DNA of 64,000 nt from JAGNEJ01 sp043757865 (GTDB taxonomy: Bacteria > Verrucomicrobiota > Verrucomicrobiia > Verrucomicrobiales > V1-33), in the NCBI GenBank assembly GCA_043757865.1, contig JAYVOP010000169.1:1-64000 (forward strand), given 5' to 3'. This document shows, one piece after another, positions 19,177 to 27,999 of the stretch. Numbering within the stretch: the first letter of the stretch is position 1; each line of letters opens with the position of its first letter. The position numbers and the translations under genes were made by a program. Below the pieces are notes generated by a model. The model worked only from the letters and a program-made list of their open reading frames with translations, had not been told where the DNA came from and ran no database searches.

Positions 19177-19944
19177 CTACCGCATCACCTTGCGGTCCAG
19201 CAGCTCTAGCGAGAGCAGGAGTTCTGCGTAGGTGCGTTGCAGGGAATAGTAGAGGCCTGGCCAGCCGTCGAAGATAAGTCCTTTTCCTAGCAGGGTGAAA
19301 AAGAAGGCGGCGGGTGCGGCTGGCCAGATCATGAGGCGGAGGCGGTCGGCTAGGCCCGTGGGGCCAGTGGCGGGCTCGCAGAGGTGGGCGGCCTCTAGGG
19401 CAGCATAGTTCTGCTGAGAGGTGAGCCAACGGCGGAGGGATTTGCGGTCGTCGTGGAGGATCTTGTGAGTTAGGCTAGCGTGCGGTCCATTGACCTGGAG
19501 GAGTTGGGTGTGGCCGTCAGGGATGTAGGTGCAGCGGGCTTTCTGAAATAAGGCTGCACGGGGCGGATAGAGGGTGCCGCGCAGAGGACTACCGTTGAGG
19601 CAATAGACGAAAGAAATGTAGTAAGCTGCAAGGTCGGCTGGGGGCTGGCTGGCGGTGAGTTCGGCAATCAGCTCTGGAGTTAGGATATAGTCGGCATCCA
19701 GGCTGAGGATCCAGTCGGTGGCGGCGTGCTGGCAGCCGTAGTTCCACTGGGCGGTGTGGTTATCAAATGGGCGCGTAAGGACTTTGGCATTGGGAAAGGT
19801 GGCGATGATCTCTAACGTGCGATCCGTGCTGCCACTGTCCACGATGATTACTTGAGCGGCCCAGGTGAGCTGTTGCAAACAGCGGGCAATGTTGGCCTCT
19901 TCGTTGTAGGTGAGAACGACGGGGGTGAGGTGTGGCAAGTGCAT
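19177..19944 (-). CDS. Glycosyltransferase family 2 (WaaE/KdtX-like)
   Basis: From the ATG at 19944 the protein has 255 residues. It is a GT-A fold enzyme opening with the family 2 signature LTPVVLTYNEEANIARCL. It then shows IIVDSGSTDRT and the divalent-metal DAD motif in SLDADY near residue 80, and a conserved HxxR-like GHTQLLQ segment near 140. A hydrophobic region near the C-terminus suggests membrane association. Family members add heptose, glucose or hexosamine to lipid A core or exopolysaccharide units. The gene is 13 nt downstream of the next glycosyltransferase and forms a run with 19958-25158. The TTG three bases upstream is a less likely start. Confidence 0.85.
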   Translation of the reverse strand: MHLPHLTPVVLTYNEEANIARCLQQLTWAAQVIIVDSGSTDRTLEIIATFPNAKVLTRPFDNHTAQWNYGCQHAATDWILSLDADYILTPELIAELTASQPPADLAAYYISFVYCLNGSPLRGTLYPPRAALFQKARCTYIPDGHTQLLQVNGPHASLTHKILHDDRKSLRRWLTSQQNYAALEAAHLCEPATGPTGLADRLRLMIWPAAPAAFFFTLLGKGLIFDGWPGLYYSLQRTYAELLLSLELLDRKVMR

Positions 19945-19957
19945 CAAGCCAATGGGG

Positions 19958-21079
19958 CTAATCGTTCAGGAGCGAACGGTAAGTGCGCAGCATGTGCGCG
20001 GCTATGGTGGGCCAAGTGTAGCGTTCTTCAATGAGTTCCCGGCCCCGTTTTCCCATGTAGTCTAGCTCGTCCATAGGTAGCTCGATGGCTTGGCGCAGGG
20101 CGGTTTCCAAGCTGGCGGCCCCGGTGGGGATCCACCATCCGCAGTGGGCGGTTTCTAGCTCTTCCCAGGGAGTGGCATGGGTGGTGATGACGGGCGTGCC
20201 AGCAGCTAGGGATTCGGCAACTACGAGGCCGAAATTTTCACTATAACTGGGGAGGACAAAGAGGTCTGCGTCCGCATAGGCTTGCCATTTGGCTCCGCCT
20301 GCGAGGCCGGGATCAATCGTGATCTGGGAGGTGAGGCCTGCGGCACTGATGGCGGTCTGCACTTCTGCGCGATGGTTTTGCTCATCCGGTCCCACGATGC
20401 GGATGTGCCAGTCGGGATCGCGAATGCCCTTCCAGGCGGCTACTAAGTCGAGCAGGCCTTTCTTCGGATGGAGGCGGGAAAGAAAGAGGATGGTGCGACG
20501 CTGGCTGGGCTTGGAGCGGCGTTGCAGACTTTCTGGGGGGAGCGTGATGCCGTTAGCTGCGATGGTGATGGCGGGCTCTAATCCTAACTTACGGAAATTT
20601 TCGGACTCGGCCACGGAGGTAGCGTGGAGGAGTTGCGCGGCCTGGAGGTCTTGCTTCTGATAGAGTTTCCAAGCCAGCTTTTTCTTCCAAGAACGATAGT
20701 TCAAGGCCCAGGGCTCTAACATGCCGCGGGGGCTGACGACGCGTGGCACTCCAGCGGCCTGGGCCGCCTGGGCCACTTTGTGATTCCACGGCAACCACAC
20801 ACCATGGTCATGGAGGATGACTTGGGAGTCGGCTTTTTTGACTTTAGCTAGCTCATTGGCCAACTCGGAGGGTGGCACCCTACGGGTGGAGAGCTTGGCG
20901 GGCGGGAGGATGGTTTCATCGTGAGTCCATAATTCCACAGCTACACCCTCTGCTTGTAGCGCTAGGCACAGTGCGGGCACGGAGTAGGAGGGTCCGCCGT
21001 CGGACGTGCGGATGGAATTGATGGTGTGGATGAGTTTCAGAAGCAGCGGGGGTGCAGGGGCGGGGAGCCTGTGAAGCAT
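19958..21079 (-). CDS. Glycosyltransferase family 4
   Basis: The ATG at 21079 gives a 373-residue GT-B enzyme. A longer reading frame would extend into the asparagine synthase gene and is rejected. The N-terminal domain has INSIRTSDGGPSYSVPALC, a typical acceptor-domain opening. The C-terminal domain has ILFLSRLHPKKGLLDLVAAW near residue 205, then FVLPSYSENFGLVVAESLA with the E-x7-E motif and AAGTPVITT. It probably transfers a sugar from a nucleotide donor to the growing lipid-linked oligosaccharide. It lies 16 nt from the asparagine synthase stop codon, in the same orientation. Confidence 0.88.
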   Translation of the reverse strand: MLHRLPAPAPPLLLKLIHTINSIRTSDGGPSYSVPALCLALQAEGVAVELWTHDETILPPAKLSTRRVPPSELANELAKVKKADSQVILHDHGVWLPWNHKVAQAAQAAGVPRVVSPRGMLEPWALNYRSWKKKLAWKLYQKQDLQAAQLLHATSVAESENFRKLGLEPAITIAANGITLPPESLQRRSKPSQRRTILFLSRLHPKKGLLDLVAAWKGIRDPDWHIRIVGPDEQNHRAEVQTAISAAGLTSQITIDPGLAGGAKWQAYADADLFVLPSYSENFGLVVAESLAAGTPVITTHATPWEELETAHCGWWIPTGAASLETALRQAIELPMDELDYMGKRGRELIEERYTWPTIAAHMLRTYRSLLND

Positions 21080-21095
21080 ACGGGGCGAGGGAGCG

Positions 21096-22931
21096 CTACG
21101 ATTGATGGCTGTTATGAGGATGCGCAAGTGGCATCTCCCAGTCCACTCCGATGGACCGGCACCAGTGGGCGAAGACGAAGACCGTCCATTGCTGATACCA
21201 TTGATGGGTGGCCACGGGCAGGCCAGTGGAGGCCGCCCGGAATTGATCTCCGAAGCCACTCGCCAGCCATTGTTCAAAGGGAAAACTGAAGCCCCGCTTG
21301 GGAGCACAGGCGATCTCCTGCGGGATCTCTGGCACCGCAGCTAGCAGTAGTTGCTTACCCTGGGCCAGCCGCAAATCTGGGGCGATGACTGCGAGGGCAT
21401 CGAATAACGTCGCATCTACAAAGGGCACGCGCAGTTCCAAGCCATGAGCCATGCTCATGACATCGCTGTCGCGCAGCAGTTGCTTGCGCATGTAGCGGGT
21501 GAGTTCCAGTGCGCTAACGGCATCTAGCGGGTGTGTTGGGAGGGCCTCTGAGGCAGGCGTGGCGGATCCTCTGCGACCGCAGAAATGTTGCGCTAACCGC
21601 AGGGCATCCTCTGCGCAGAAGACGCCGCGCGTGGCCATGTAGGCTCGTTCCAGCGTGGGCGGGCCTTGCAGGAACGTGCCTAGCCGTTGCAGTTTGGAGG
21701 ACTTTCCGCAACGCGTCAGGAGTTTCCCGGCCCAACGCGTGAGCGGCCCGCCCAGCGCGGCCCATTTCCCTAACCGCCAAAGATGCGGCACCTGCGTAAA
21801 GGTGACATATCCCGCTAGCAACTCATCTCCACCCAGCCCCGAGAGCACGACCTTCATGCCTTCAGACTGTGCGAAACGGGAGACCATCCACGTGTTGAAG
21901 CCATCCACGGACGGCACGTCCATGGCTTGCAAATACGCTGGAAACGCCGCCGCTGCGGACGTGGCGTCCAGTTTGAATTCATGATGCTCCGTGCCGAAAT
22001 GAGCAGCAGTGCGCGCGGCTGCGCTGGCTTCATCTAGCAGCGGATCGTCCACGGAAACGGAGAAAGTTTTCACAATGCCCGCAGGCTGGGCTTGCCGCAT
22101 CAGTGCTAGCAAGGCCGTGGAATCCACGCCACCACTCAAGAAGATGCCCACGGGCACATCACTCACGAGGTGCGCGCGGATGCTGTCCTCCAGGGCCGCC
22201 CGGGCGGTGCGCACGGCGGTGGGGAGATCTGAGATGCTAGGCGCGGGGAACTCCACTTGCCAGTAGCGGCTGAGTTTCGTCTGGCCCTCATGCCATTCCA
22301 GCACATGGCCTGGCAAGAGCGAGGACACGCCTTGCAGGAGCGTTTCCGGCCCGCCCATGGAGCCCGTGGCGAAGTAGTGTGCCACCGCCACGGGGTTCAA
22401 CGTGGGGGTGATGAGTCCGCTGGCTAACAACGCGCGCAGCTCGGAGGCAAAGCAAAATTGCCCCGCCGCTTCTGCATAGTAGAGCGGCTTGATGCCGAAA
22501 GGATCTCTCGCGAGCAGGGCCGTCTGTGTGGCCGAATCCCAATAGCAAAAGGCGAACATGCCGCGCAAGCGAGCCACGAAAGCGGCTCCATGGCGTTGGC
22601 AGCCGAGCAGCAGCACCTCCGTATCGGACTCCGTGTGAAAGACGTCGCCCGTAGCGGTTAGCTCCGTGCGCAACTCGCGAAAGTTATAGATTTCCCCATT
22701 GAAAATGATCGTCGCACCACCCGCAGTTAGGGTCATAGGCTGATGGCCTGCGGGGCTTAGGTCTAGGATGGCTAGCCGCACGTGCGCCAGATAGGCTTGG
22801 CCCGTGGCATCGCTCCATTCGCCTGCATCATCCGGGCCTCGATGCGGCATGGCTGCACGCATTCGCTGCCCTGCGGCCACCGCAGCCGGAGAGCTAGGAG
22901 AGTTGGAAATTAGACCAGCGATACCACACAT
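21096..22931 (-). CDS. Asparagine synthase (glutamine-hydrolysing), polysaccharide-locus type
   Basis: A 611-residue class II amidotransferase. Cys2 after the initiator Met (MCGIAGL) is the glutaminase nucleophile. Glutaminase residues MPHRGPDDAGEW and IFNGEIYNF follow. The synthetase domain has the pyrophosphate loop LSGGVDSTALL near residue 265 and the LSGLGGDELLAGY segment near 365. In polysaccharide loci such enzymes often amidate uronic acids or other carboxyl groups and do not make free asparagine, and that is the likely role here. It is preceded by a hairpin that overlaps the stop codon of the upstream glycosyltransferase gene. Confidence 0.88.
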   Translation of the reverse strand: MCGIAGLISNSPSSPAAVAAGQRMRAAMPHRGPDDAGEWSDATGQAYLAHVRLAILDLSPAGHQPMTLTAGGATIIFNGEIYNFRELRTELTATGDVFHTESDTEVLLLGCQRHGAAFVARLRGMFAFCYWDSATQTALLARDPFGIKPLYYAEAAGQFCFASELRALLASGLITPTLNPVAVAHYFATGSMGGPETLLQGVSSLLPGHVLEWHEGQTKLSRYWQVEFPAPSISDLPTAVRTARAALEDSIRAHLVSDVPVGIFLSGGVDSTALLALMRQAQPAGIVKTFSVSVDDPLLDEASAAARTAAHFGTEHHEFKLDATSAAAAFPAYLQAMDVPSVDGFNTWMVSRFAQSEGMKVVLSGLGGDELLAGYVTFTQVPHLWRLGKWAALGGPLTRWAGKLLTRCGKSSKLQRLGTFLQGPPTLERAYMATRGVFCAEDALRLAQHFCGRRGSATPASEALPTHPLDAVSALELTRYMRKQLLRDSDVMSMAHGLELRVPFVDATLFDALAVIAPDLRLAQGKQLLLAAVPEIPQEIACAPKRGFSFPFEQWLASGFGDQFRAASTGLPVATHQWYQQWTVFVFAHWCRSIGVDWEMPLAHPHNSHQS

Positions 22932-22945
22932 AAGAAAAGAATTAA

Positions 22946-22965
22946 GTTAGTAGAATCCTACTAAC
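22946..22965 (-). terminator. Possible weak terminator or attenuator
   Basis: On the minus strand an 8-bp perfect stem (GTTAGTAG paired with CTACTAAC, loop GATT) is followed by the T-rich run TTAATTCTTTTCTT, which leads directly into the asnB-like ATG. The stem includes the stop codon of the upstream glycosyltransferase gene. The stem is AT-rich, so full termination is doubtful and partial attenuation is more likely. Confidence 0.45.
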
Positions 22966-24091
22966 GTGCGGGGAGAAGATTAGAAATGACACGCTTTGTC
23001 ACATGACAAAAATGTGGGAATCCATAGTGTTCTAGCACTTGAGCACGCAGGCCCGCAGGATCAGAAAGGATGGGCAGCGGATACTGTCGCGTGAGCACGT
23101 CATGCAGCGCTTCAGTTAAAGCAGAAAGATTCAGGGGATCGATCAAGACGCCCAGGCGCCCATCCCGCAAGGGATCCACAGAGCCATCTTGGTTCCCGGC
23201 AATGACGGGTTTCCCGCAGGCCAGCGCTTCTAAAAAGACGATGCCGAAGCCCTCCTTGCGGCTCGGCATGGCAAAGACATCACAGAGGTTATAGCAATCG
23301 TTCAACTCCGTCTCGGGGATGAAGCCCGCGAGGGTCACACATGTTTCCAGTCCTAATGCTTGGACGAGAGCGGCCATGCGCGCGGCATCATCGCCCTGGC
23401 CACCCAGGATATAATGCACGTTAGGAAGCCGCAGGCGCAGGGCTGGCAGCGCGCGGAGGATTTGCTCGTAGCCTTTATAGCCTTCGTTAGCCACGAGACG
23501 GGAAACCGTGAGGATGATGGGCTGCGCTAAATCTAGTTGGTATCGTTTTAACAAATAAGCGGGCTTTGGTCCCAGTTGGAAGGCGGCGGCAGAAACGGTG
23601 TTGGGGAGCAACTGCACTTGCGCAGCAGGCAAGGCCAATTCTCGCACCAGACAATCCCGCGTGAAGCGGCTGACGGCTAGCACGCCAGCAGCCTCCCGTA
23701 AGGCCCGGATCACCCGTGGGTTCGTCAATCCCCACGCTTCCACGCCATGCGCCACGGCGGCAAACGGAATGCCCCACCAGCGCTGGCAAAGGCGGGCCAG
23801 TGGGGTGAAGTGAATGTGGGTGGAGAGGATCAACACGGGCCGCTCCGCCCAGGCGGCCCAGAGTAATAGGACGGTGAAATGGAGCAAGCGCAGAGGCTGC
23901 GGCCAATGTCCTGAGCCCCGCAAGCGACGGCCCGGCTCGCTGCCATCATGCTTGGCCAACACGCGCCATTCAATGTCCGGGAACTCCTGCGTTAGGGCCA
24001 CGATCAGACTGCGGCTGAACTGCTGAATGCCGCCTACACTGGCGGCATAGCTAGGCACCCAAACATGAGCGATGGGACGGACGGCGTTCAC
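22961..24091 (-). CDS. Glycosyltransferase family 4 (GTG start)
   Basis: I choose the GTG at 24091, which forms a 4-nt GTGA overlap with the stop of the GT9 gene, giving 376 residues. The acceptor domain has HVWVPSYAASVGGIQQFSR near the N-terminus. The donor domain has ILTVSRLVANEGYKGYEQIL near residue 188, then VFAMPSRKEGFGIVFLEALA with the E-x7-E motif, CGKPVIAG, and a C-terminal helix. The N-terminal GG in VGGIQQF is typical of this subfamily. It acts in cytoplasmic assembly of the polysaccharide repeat unit. Sugar specificity is unknown. Confidence 0.88.
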   Translation of the reverse strand: MNAVRPIAHVWVPSYAASVGGIQQFSRSLIVALTQEFPDIEWRVLAKHDGSEPGRRLRGSGHWPQPLRLLHFTVLLLWAAWAERPVLILSTHIHFTPLARLCQRWWGIPFAAVAHGVEAWGLTNPRVIRALREAAGVLAVSRFTRDCLVRELALPAAQVQLLPNTVSAAAFQLGPKPAYLLKRYQLDLAQPIILTVSRLVANEGYKGYEQILRALPALRLRLPNVHYILGGQGDDAARMAALVQALGLETCVTLAGFIPETELNDCYNLCDVFAMPSRKEGFGIVFLEALACGKPVIAGNQDGSVDPLRDGRLGVLIDPLNLSALTEALHDVLTRQYPLPILSDPAGLRAQVLEHYGFPHFCHVTKRVISNLLPAR

Positions 24092-25158
24092 GGCAGGCGG
24101 GCTAAGGTAGCGATCATTTCCACACAGGCTGTGAAGACCTCCGCTGGCGTCACTTGGCGCAGGCAAAGCACCTCATGCGGGCACGTCACAGCGCGGCACC
24201 CCGCGCATTCCGTATGGGAGCGGAAGACCCGATGCGCGGCCTTGGCCACGGGCAACGGATGCCAGCGCCCAGGCCAATCTTGGGCAGAGAAAATGGCGAT
24301 GCACGGCGTGCCTACGGCAGCGGCTAGGTGCATGGCTCCAGTGTCATTACCCAAGTAAAATTGCGCGGATGCGAACAAGGCCGCCGACTCCCGCACCCGC
24401 AGCGCCCCTGCTGCGGAATGCCCGCATCCCCAGTGCGCGATGAGTTCTGCCGCAGCTGTTTGATCTTCTTTCCCGCCCACCACGACAGGCACCAGCCCAT
24501 GCTCGGTAATGAGCCGCTGCCCCACCTCCCGGTAATACTCCAGCGGCCATAACTTAGAGGGCCATTTAGCGCCCGGGCAGATCGCAAACCAGCGCACGGT
24601 TTCTAACGCGTGTTGAGCTAGCCACGTTTGAGCGGCGGTTATTTCCTCCGTCGTGAGAGCCAATGAAAGGGCATGCTGCGGGGCGGCAATGTGATCGTGC
24701 TGGAGGCGGGCGAGGAGCGCATCCGTTTCTGAGGGCACGGGCTGCAAATGCCCTTCCAATGTGCGTGGAAAGGCTTTTGTGGGGAAACCGTGCAGGCCCA
24801 GGAGGTTGGTAAAACCAGATAATTTAAAGACTAAAAAATCCCGCAGACGTTGCCTCCGGGAACGGGTAGAGGGCACGAGATAGATCAACGCGCGCACGTC
24901 CTCCCGGGCGAGTTTCCGCAGCGTTTTAAAAGCGGCTAGGCCCCCGTGCCACGAGCGCAGCGTGGGATAGGTGCGGAATTCGTCCACGAGGCCCGTGCCC
25001 TCCAGCACGGTGGACGGCGGCAGGTGGGATTCCGCCGGCGTCTCGCTCAGTAAGATCACGCGGTGCCCGGGGTAGTGCTCGCGCACAGCGGCTAGCGCAG
25101 GTATGGCAACAATGGTATCGCCTAACTGGCCGAAACGGTAGATAACAATGGTGTCCAT
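24088..25158 (-). CDS. Glycosyltransferase family 9 (heptosyltransferase-like)
   Basis: The ATG at 25158 (MDTIVIYRFGQLGDTIVAIP) gives 356 residues, normal for the ADP-heptose:LPS heptosyltransferase family. The GQLGDT motif is the acceptor-binding loop. The C-terminal domain has AICPGAKWPSKLWPLEYY and YLGNDTGAMHLAAAVGTP, the family signature for nucleotide-sugar binding. A Cys-rich segment (ECAGCRAVTCPHEVLCL) near the C-terminus is seen in many members. Its presence among O-antigen genes suggests transfer of heptose or a related sugar in an LPS-like glycan. Its stop overlaps the next gene, and it starts 7 nt after the Wzy-like gene. Confidence 0.88.
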   Translation of the reverse strand: MDTIVIYRFGQLGDTIVAIPALAAVREHYPGHRVILLSETPAESHLPPSTVLEGTGLVDEFRTYPTLRSWHGGLAAFKTLRKLAREDVRALIYLVPSTRSRRQRLRDFLVFKLSGFTNLLGLHGFPTKAFPRTLEGHLQPVPSETDALLARLQHDHIAAPQHALSLALTTEEITAAQTWLAQHALETVRWFAICPGAKWPSKLWPLEYYREVGQRLITEHGLVPVVVGGKEDQTAAAELIAHWGCGHSAAGALRVRESAALFASAQFYLGNDTGAMHLAAAVGTPCIAIFSAQDWPGRWHPLPVAKAAHRVFRSHTECAGCRAVTCPHEVLCLRQVTPAEVFTACVEMIATLARLP

Positions 25159-25165
25159 GCCCGCG

Positions 25166-26677
25166 TTAGATGTGTTTAGCCGCAGGCGCATCCGCCCCAC
25201 GCAAGCAGTTGCCACTGCGCGTCTCCGCCTTGATTAACCAAGCCCACAGCCCACGGCCAAAAAATTTAGCAGCAATCGCGAGGCCGAGAAAACCGACGAT
25301 CATGCCGCCGAACATTTTAATGTTGGAGGTCTCGATCAGCATGGCATTTTGCAGCACCAGCGCAGTGCCCATGGCCATGCCCAGCAGCGCCCGGGGGGCA
25401 TGTTTACGCAGCCAGTGGTAACACAAGCCCACGAAAGCCCCCCAGCTGAGAATGGGCAGGAACATGCCCCAGGGCCCAAAGTCGATGTAGCTCTCTCCCA
25501 CAAAACCGATGCCGATGGACGTGCCCTCGTCCGCCCCGGTCACGGAAATGCCGCAGTAGGCATTCGTGCGCGCAGAGTCATCTAACGCCGCCTTGTTAGG
25601 GAAAAAGATCCGTGGCATCAAAGTGTGTTGCACCGCCTCGCCCCACAACTGTCCTCCTGTGAAGGGCACCACTGCGGGCACGTTCTTGATCGCATAGCCA
25701 AAGTAATCCACATAGCTCATACGCTTCAAGCCTTCTTGCCAGCCTTGTTCCAGGTGCTCCATGCTCACCAAGCGGACCGCTTCTCCCATCCATTTCACAC
25801 GGTCGGAAAGGCTGACGGTAATAATCTGCGCGCGTTCCCCATCGCTCATATAGTTGCGATAGTAGCCTTTCACCACCTGCCAGAAACCGAAGAACAAGAG
25901 CATGATGATACCCATCAAGATCAGTACAAAGACCCGCAGCGGAGTCAATCGCACCGTGCCCGTGCCGGCAATAATAAGTGCAAAGAACACCGTCTTAAAC
26001 GTACTGAAAAAGCCCGTCAGTCCGATCAAACTTTCTAACACCAACAACCCTAGCGCCATCGCCATGCCCTTACCCGTGGCCGTCCAGCGGTAAAAGATCA
26101 GCAGCACCACCGCCCATTTCATCATTTCCACCGCCGAAAATGCCTGCGTGATCGGTGCATACATGCGTCCGCCGATCAGCACCACTGCCGTCGCCAGCGT
26201 GCAAACAAACCACGCTACTAGCAGCCTATTCCCATTTAGATGGATCAGCCCGCGCGCCATTTCCGTGAGGTTCCGCGCATCTGATTTCCGGCTAATGAGC
26301 CATGTCCCCAGGGCCAGCACGGCCACGCTCGCGAGACTGAGCCAGATCGCTTGCTCAAACTCTGGCACCCCCATCATATCCGCATACGGCACGCCCTCGA
26401 TGAGGCTTTGCAGTACTGGCCCGAACGCTTGCAGCCACTGGAACATGATGATGAAAAACAGCGTCTGCGGCTGCCCAGGACGCCACAGCAGCTTGGCGCA
26501 GAACCAGAGGACCAACACTCCTGGTAGGCCGATGTCTCGGTCTGGGCTGAACGCTGCGCACACCACAAAAAAGGCAAGCATGATCCACATGCCAATGGGC
26601 AAGCCCGGCTTCGCCTCTGGTTGACGTTTGGCAAGAGGCCGCCGCAGCGGGATGGTAGGATAAGTGGTGGTGGTCAT
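25166..26677 (-). CDS. Wzy-like polysaccharide polymerase (multi-span membrane protein)
   Basis: A 503-residue integral membrane protein with about 10-12 hydrophobic segments starting near residue 30 (GMWIMLAFFVVCAAFS), and a large loop around residues 280-400. Sequence conservation in Wzy proteins is low, so the call rests on topology, length and position between glycosyltransferases and a flippase-containing locus. It would join repeat units at the periplasmic face of the inner membrane. The ATG overlaps the stop of the upstream glycosyltransferase by 4 nt, so the two are coupled. An alternative is a generic O-antigen ligase-family protein. Confidence 0.7.
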   Translation of the reverse strand: MTTTTYPTIPLRRPLAKRQPEAKPGLPIGMWIMLAFFVVCAAFSPDRDIGLPGVLVLWFCAKLLWRPGQPQTLFFIIMFQWLQAFGPVLQSLIEGVPYADMMGVPEFEQAIWLSLASVAVLALGTWLISRKSDARNLTEMARGLIHLNGNRLLVAWFVCTLATAVVLIGGRMYAPITQAFSAVEMMKWAVVLLIFYRWTATGKGMAMALGLLVLESLIGLTGFFSTFKTVFFALIIAGTGTVRLTPLRVFVLILMGIIMLLFFGFWQVVKGYYRNYMSDGERAQIITVSLSDRVKWMGEAVRLVSMEHLEQGWQEGLKRMSYVDYFGYAIKNVPAVVPFTGGQLWGEAVQHTLMPRIFFPNKAALDDSARTNAYCGISVTGADEGTSIGIGFVGESYIDFGPWGMFLPILSWGAFVGLCYHWLRKHAPRALLGMAMGTALVLQNAMLIETSNIKMFGGMIVGFLGLAIAAKFFGRGLWAWLIKAETRSGNCLRGADAPAAKHI

Positions 26678-27840
26678 GACACGAGGAAGTGAAGTGCGCG
26701 CAGCGTTCCCTGCGTGCAGGTAGTAACAGAGTAATGCGAAAGTTTAGCCGCTAAGGCGGGCCGCCAATCATGGCCCGCTTGGTATGCAGCGGCAAATTGC
26801 CGCAGACACTCCGTCAGCGCGGAAACATCCCCCAACGGAAAACTATAACCCGTGCGCCCAGACTCGATCAAGTCCGGCTCACAGCCACACGCCTGTGAAA
26901 CAATCGCTGGCGTGCCGCAGGCCATCGCTTCATTGACCACGAGACCCCATGTTTCACTAATTGAAGTGATTCCGAGCACATCCGCTGCAGAATAGTAAGC
27001 GGGCAGCTCACTCTGATTTTTGAAGCCCGCAAAAGTCACGTTTATGCCTAACGCAGACGCTTGTGCGCGACACTGCATTTCTAATGGACCGGATCCTACT
27101 AGGATTAGGCGATACAAATTAGCGTGACTGCACTCGACCGCAGCAATGCCGTCTAGCAAGGTAGGCAAGCCCTTCTCTGGGATAAATTTCCCCACAAAGA
27201 GCAATGCAATTTGATCTGGCCCTACATCCCAACCTGCCCGCAGCGCTACTCGTTCTGGTGCGGCTTGCACAGCGCGCTGGGCAAAGTCTGCATTGTCAAT
27301 AAAATGAGGCGCGTGGAAAATTTTGTTACACGACACCCCGTAATGTTGGAGATACTCTCGGTTGCGCTGACCTACCGTTAAAAAGCCATCAAAGCTCTTG
27401 AGCATAAGCCGATAAGCGAACTCTTTAGCCAGCGCCTTGAGCTTAGAGCGCGGTGTGGCCAGTTGCGAGTCCCCGCGCACTAACACCGGGATGCCCAGCT
27501 TCCGAGCCGCCCGGATCGCTTGCCAGTAACATTTCAAATACCACCCCGTCACGATCAAGGCCGCATAGCCGCCCTCGGCCAAACGCTGGGCAATCTCGGG
27601 CGTATCACATCCGCCATAATGATCCGAACTGGGCGGCTCCGCTACGTTCACCAAGAACTGATGCGGATAGCCAGAAAGCAGATCCACATCCCAAGCAAAC
27701 GCGGTACCGAATCCCGCACCCTGCTGCTGGGCATTCGGCTGGTAGGCAAAGTAAATCATCAACTCACACTCCTGCGCCAACGCTCGGAACCAGGGCGCTT
27801 GATACTGAATTGGATGACTTGTTAGAATGGCGATTTTCAT
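26674..27840 (-). CDS. Glycosyltransferase family 4
   Basis: A 388-residue GT-B enzyme. The N-terminus MKIAILTSHPIQYQAPWFRAL is the typical opening of a subgroup acting in capsule loci. The donor domain has LLFVGKFIPEKGLPTLLDGI near residue 212 and LGITSISETWGLVVNEAMA with the E-x7-E motif near 300, then CGTPAIVSQACG. It overlaps the Wzy-like gene by ATGA. Upstream are the tandem 22-bp repeats and a divergently oriented ATPase gene, so its promoter must lie in or beyond the repeat tract. Confidence 0.88.
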   Translation of the reverse strand: MKIAILTSHPIQYQAPWFRALAQECELMIYFAYQPNAQQQGAGFGTAFAWDVDLLSGYPHQFLVNVAEPPSSDHYGGCDTPEIAQRLAEGGYAALIVTGWYLKCYWQAIRAARKLGIPVLVRGDSQLATPRSKLKALAKEFAYRLMLKSFDGFLTVGQRNREYLQHYGVSCNKIFHAPHFIDNADFAQRAVQAAPERVALRAGWDVGPDQIALLFVGKFIPEKGLPTLLDGIAAVECSHANLYRLILVGSGPLEMQCRAQASALGINVTFAGFKNQSELPAYYSAADVLGITSISETWGLVVNEAMACGTPAIVSQACGCEPDLIESGRTGYSFPLGDVSALTECLRQFAAAYQAGHDWRPALAAKLSHYSVTTCTQGTLRALHFLVS

Positions 27841-27852
27841 CGACTAAAAATG

Positions 27853-27984
27853 GGCTTTTAAATTGCGAATGAACGGCTTGCAAATTGCGAATGAACGGTC
27901 TGCGAATTGCGAATTACAGGCTTACAAATTGCGAATAAACGGCTTGTAAATCGCGAATGAATGGCTTGCACATTGCGAATTTTG
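27853..27984. repeat. Six tandem 22-bp repeats
   Basis: Six head-to-tail units of 22 bp start at 27853, 27875, 27897, 27919, 27941 and 27963. The consensus is GGCTTGCAAATTGCGAATGA followed by AC, and the core AAATTGCGAAT is best conserved. The last unit diverges after AATTTTG. The tract fills the gap between two divergent genes, so it lies in the promoter region of both. There are no spacers, so it is not a CRISPR. It could be an operator array, iteron-like binding sites, or a slipped-strand variable tract. Confidence 0.9.
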
Positions 27985-27999
27985 AGCATAAAATTTGCC

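Noticed and set aside
27853..27984. Possible CRISPR array
   Set aside because: The 22-bp units are directly head to tail with no spacers, and no cas genes are present.
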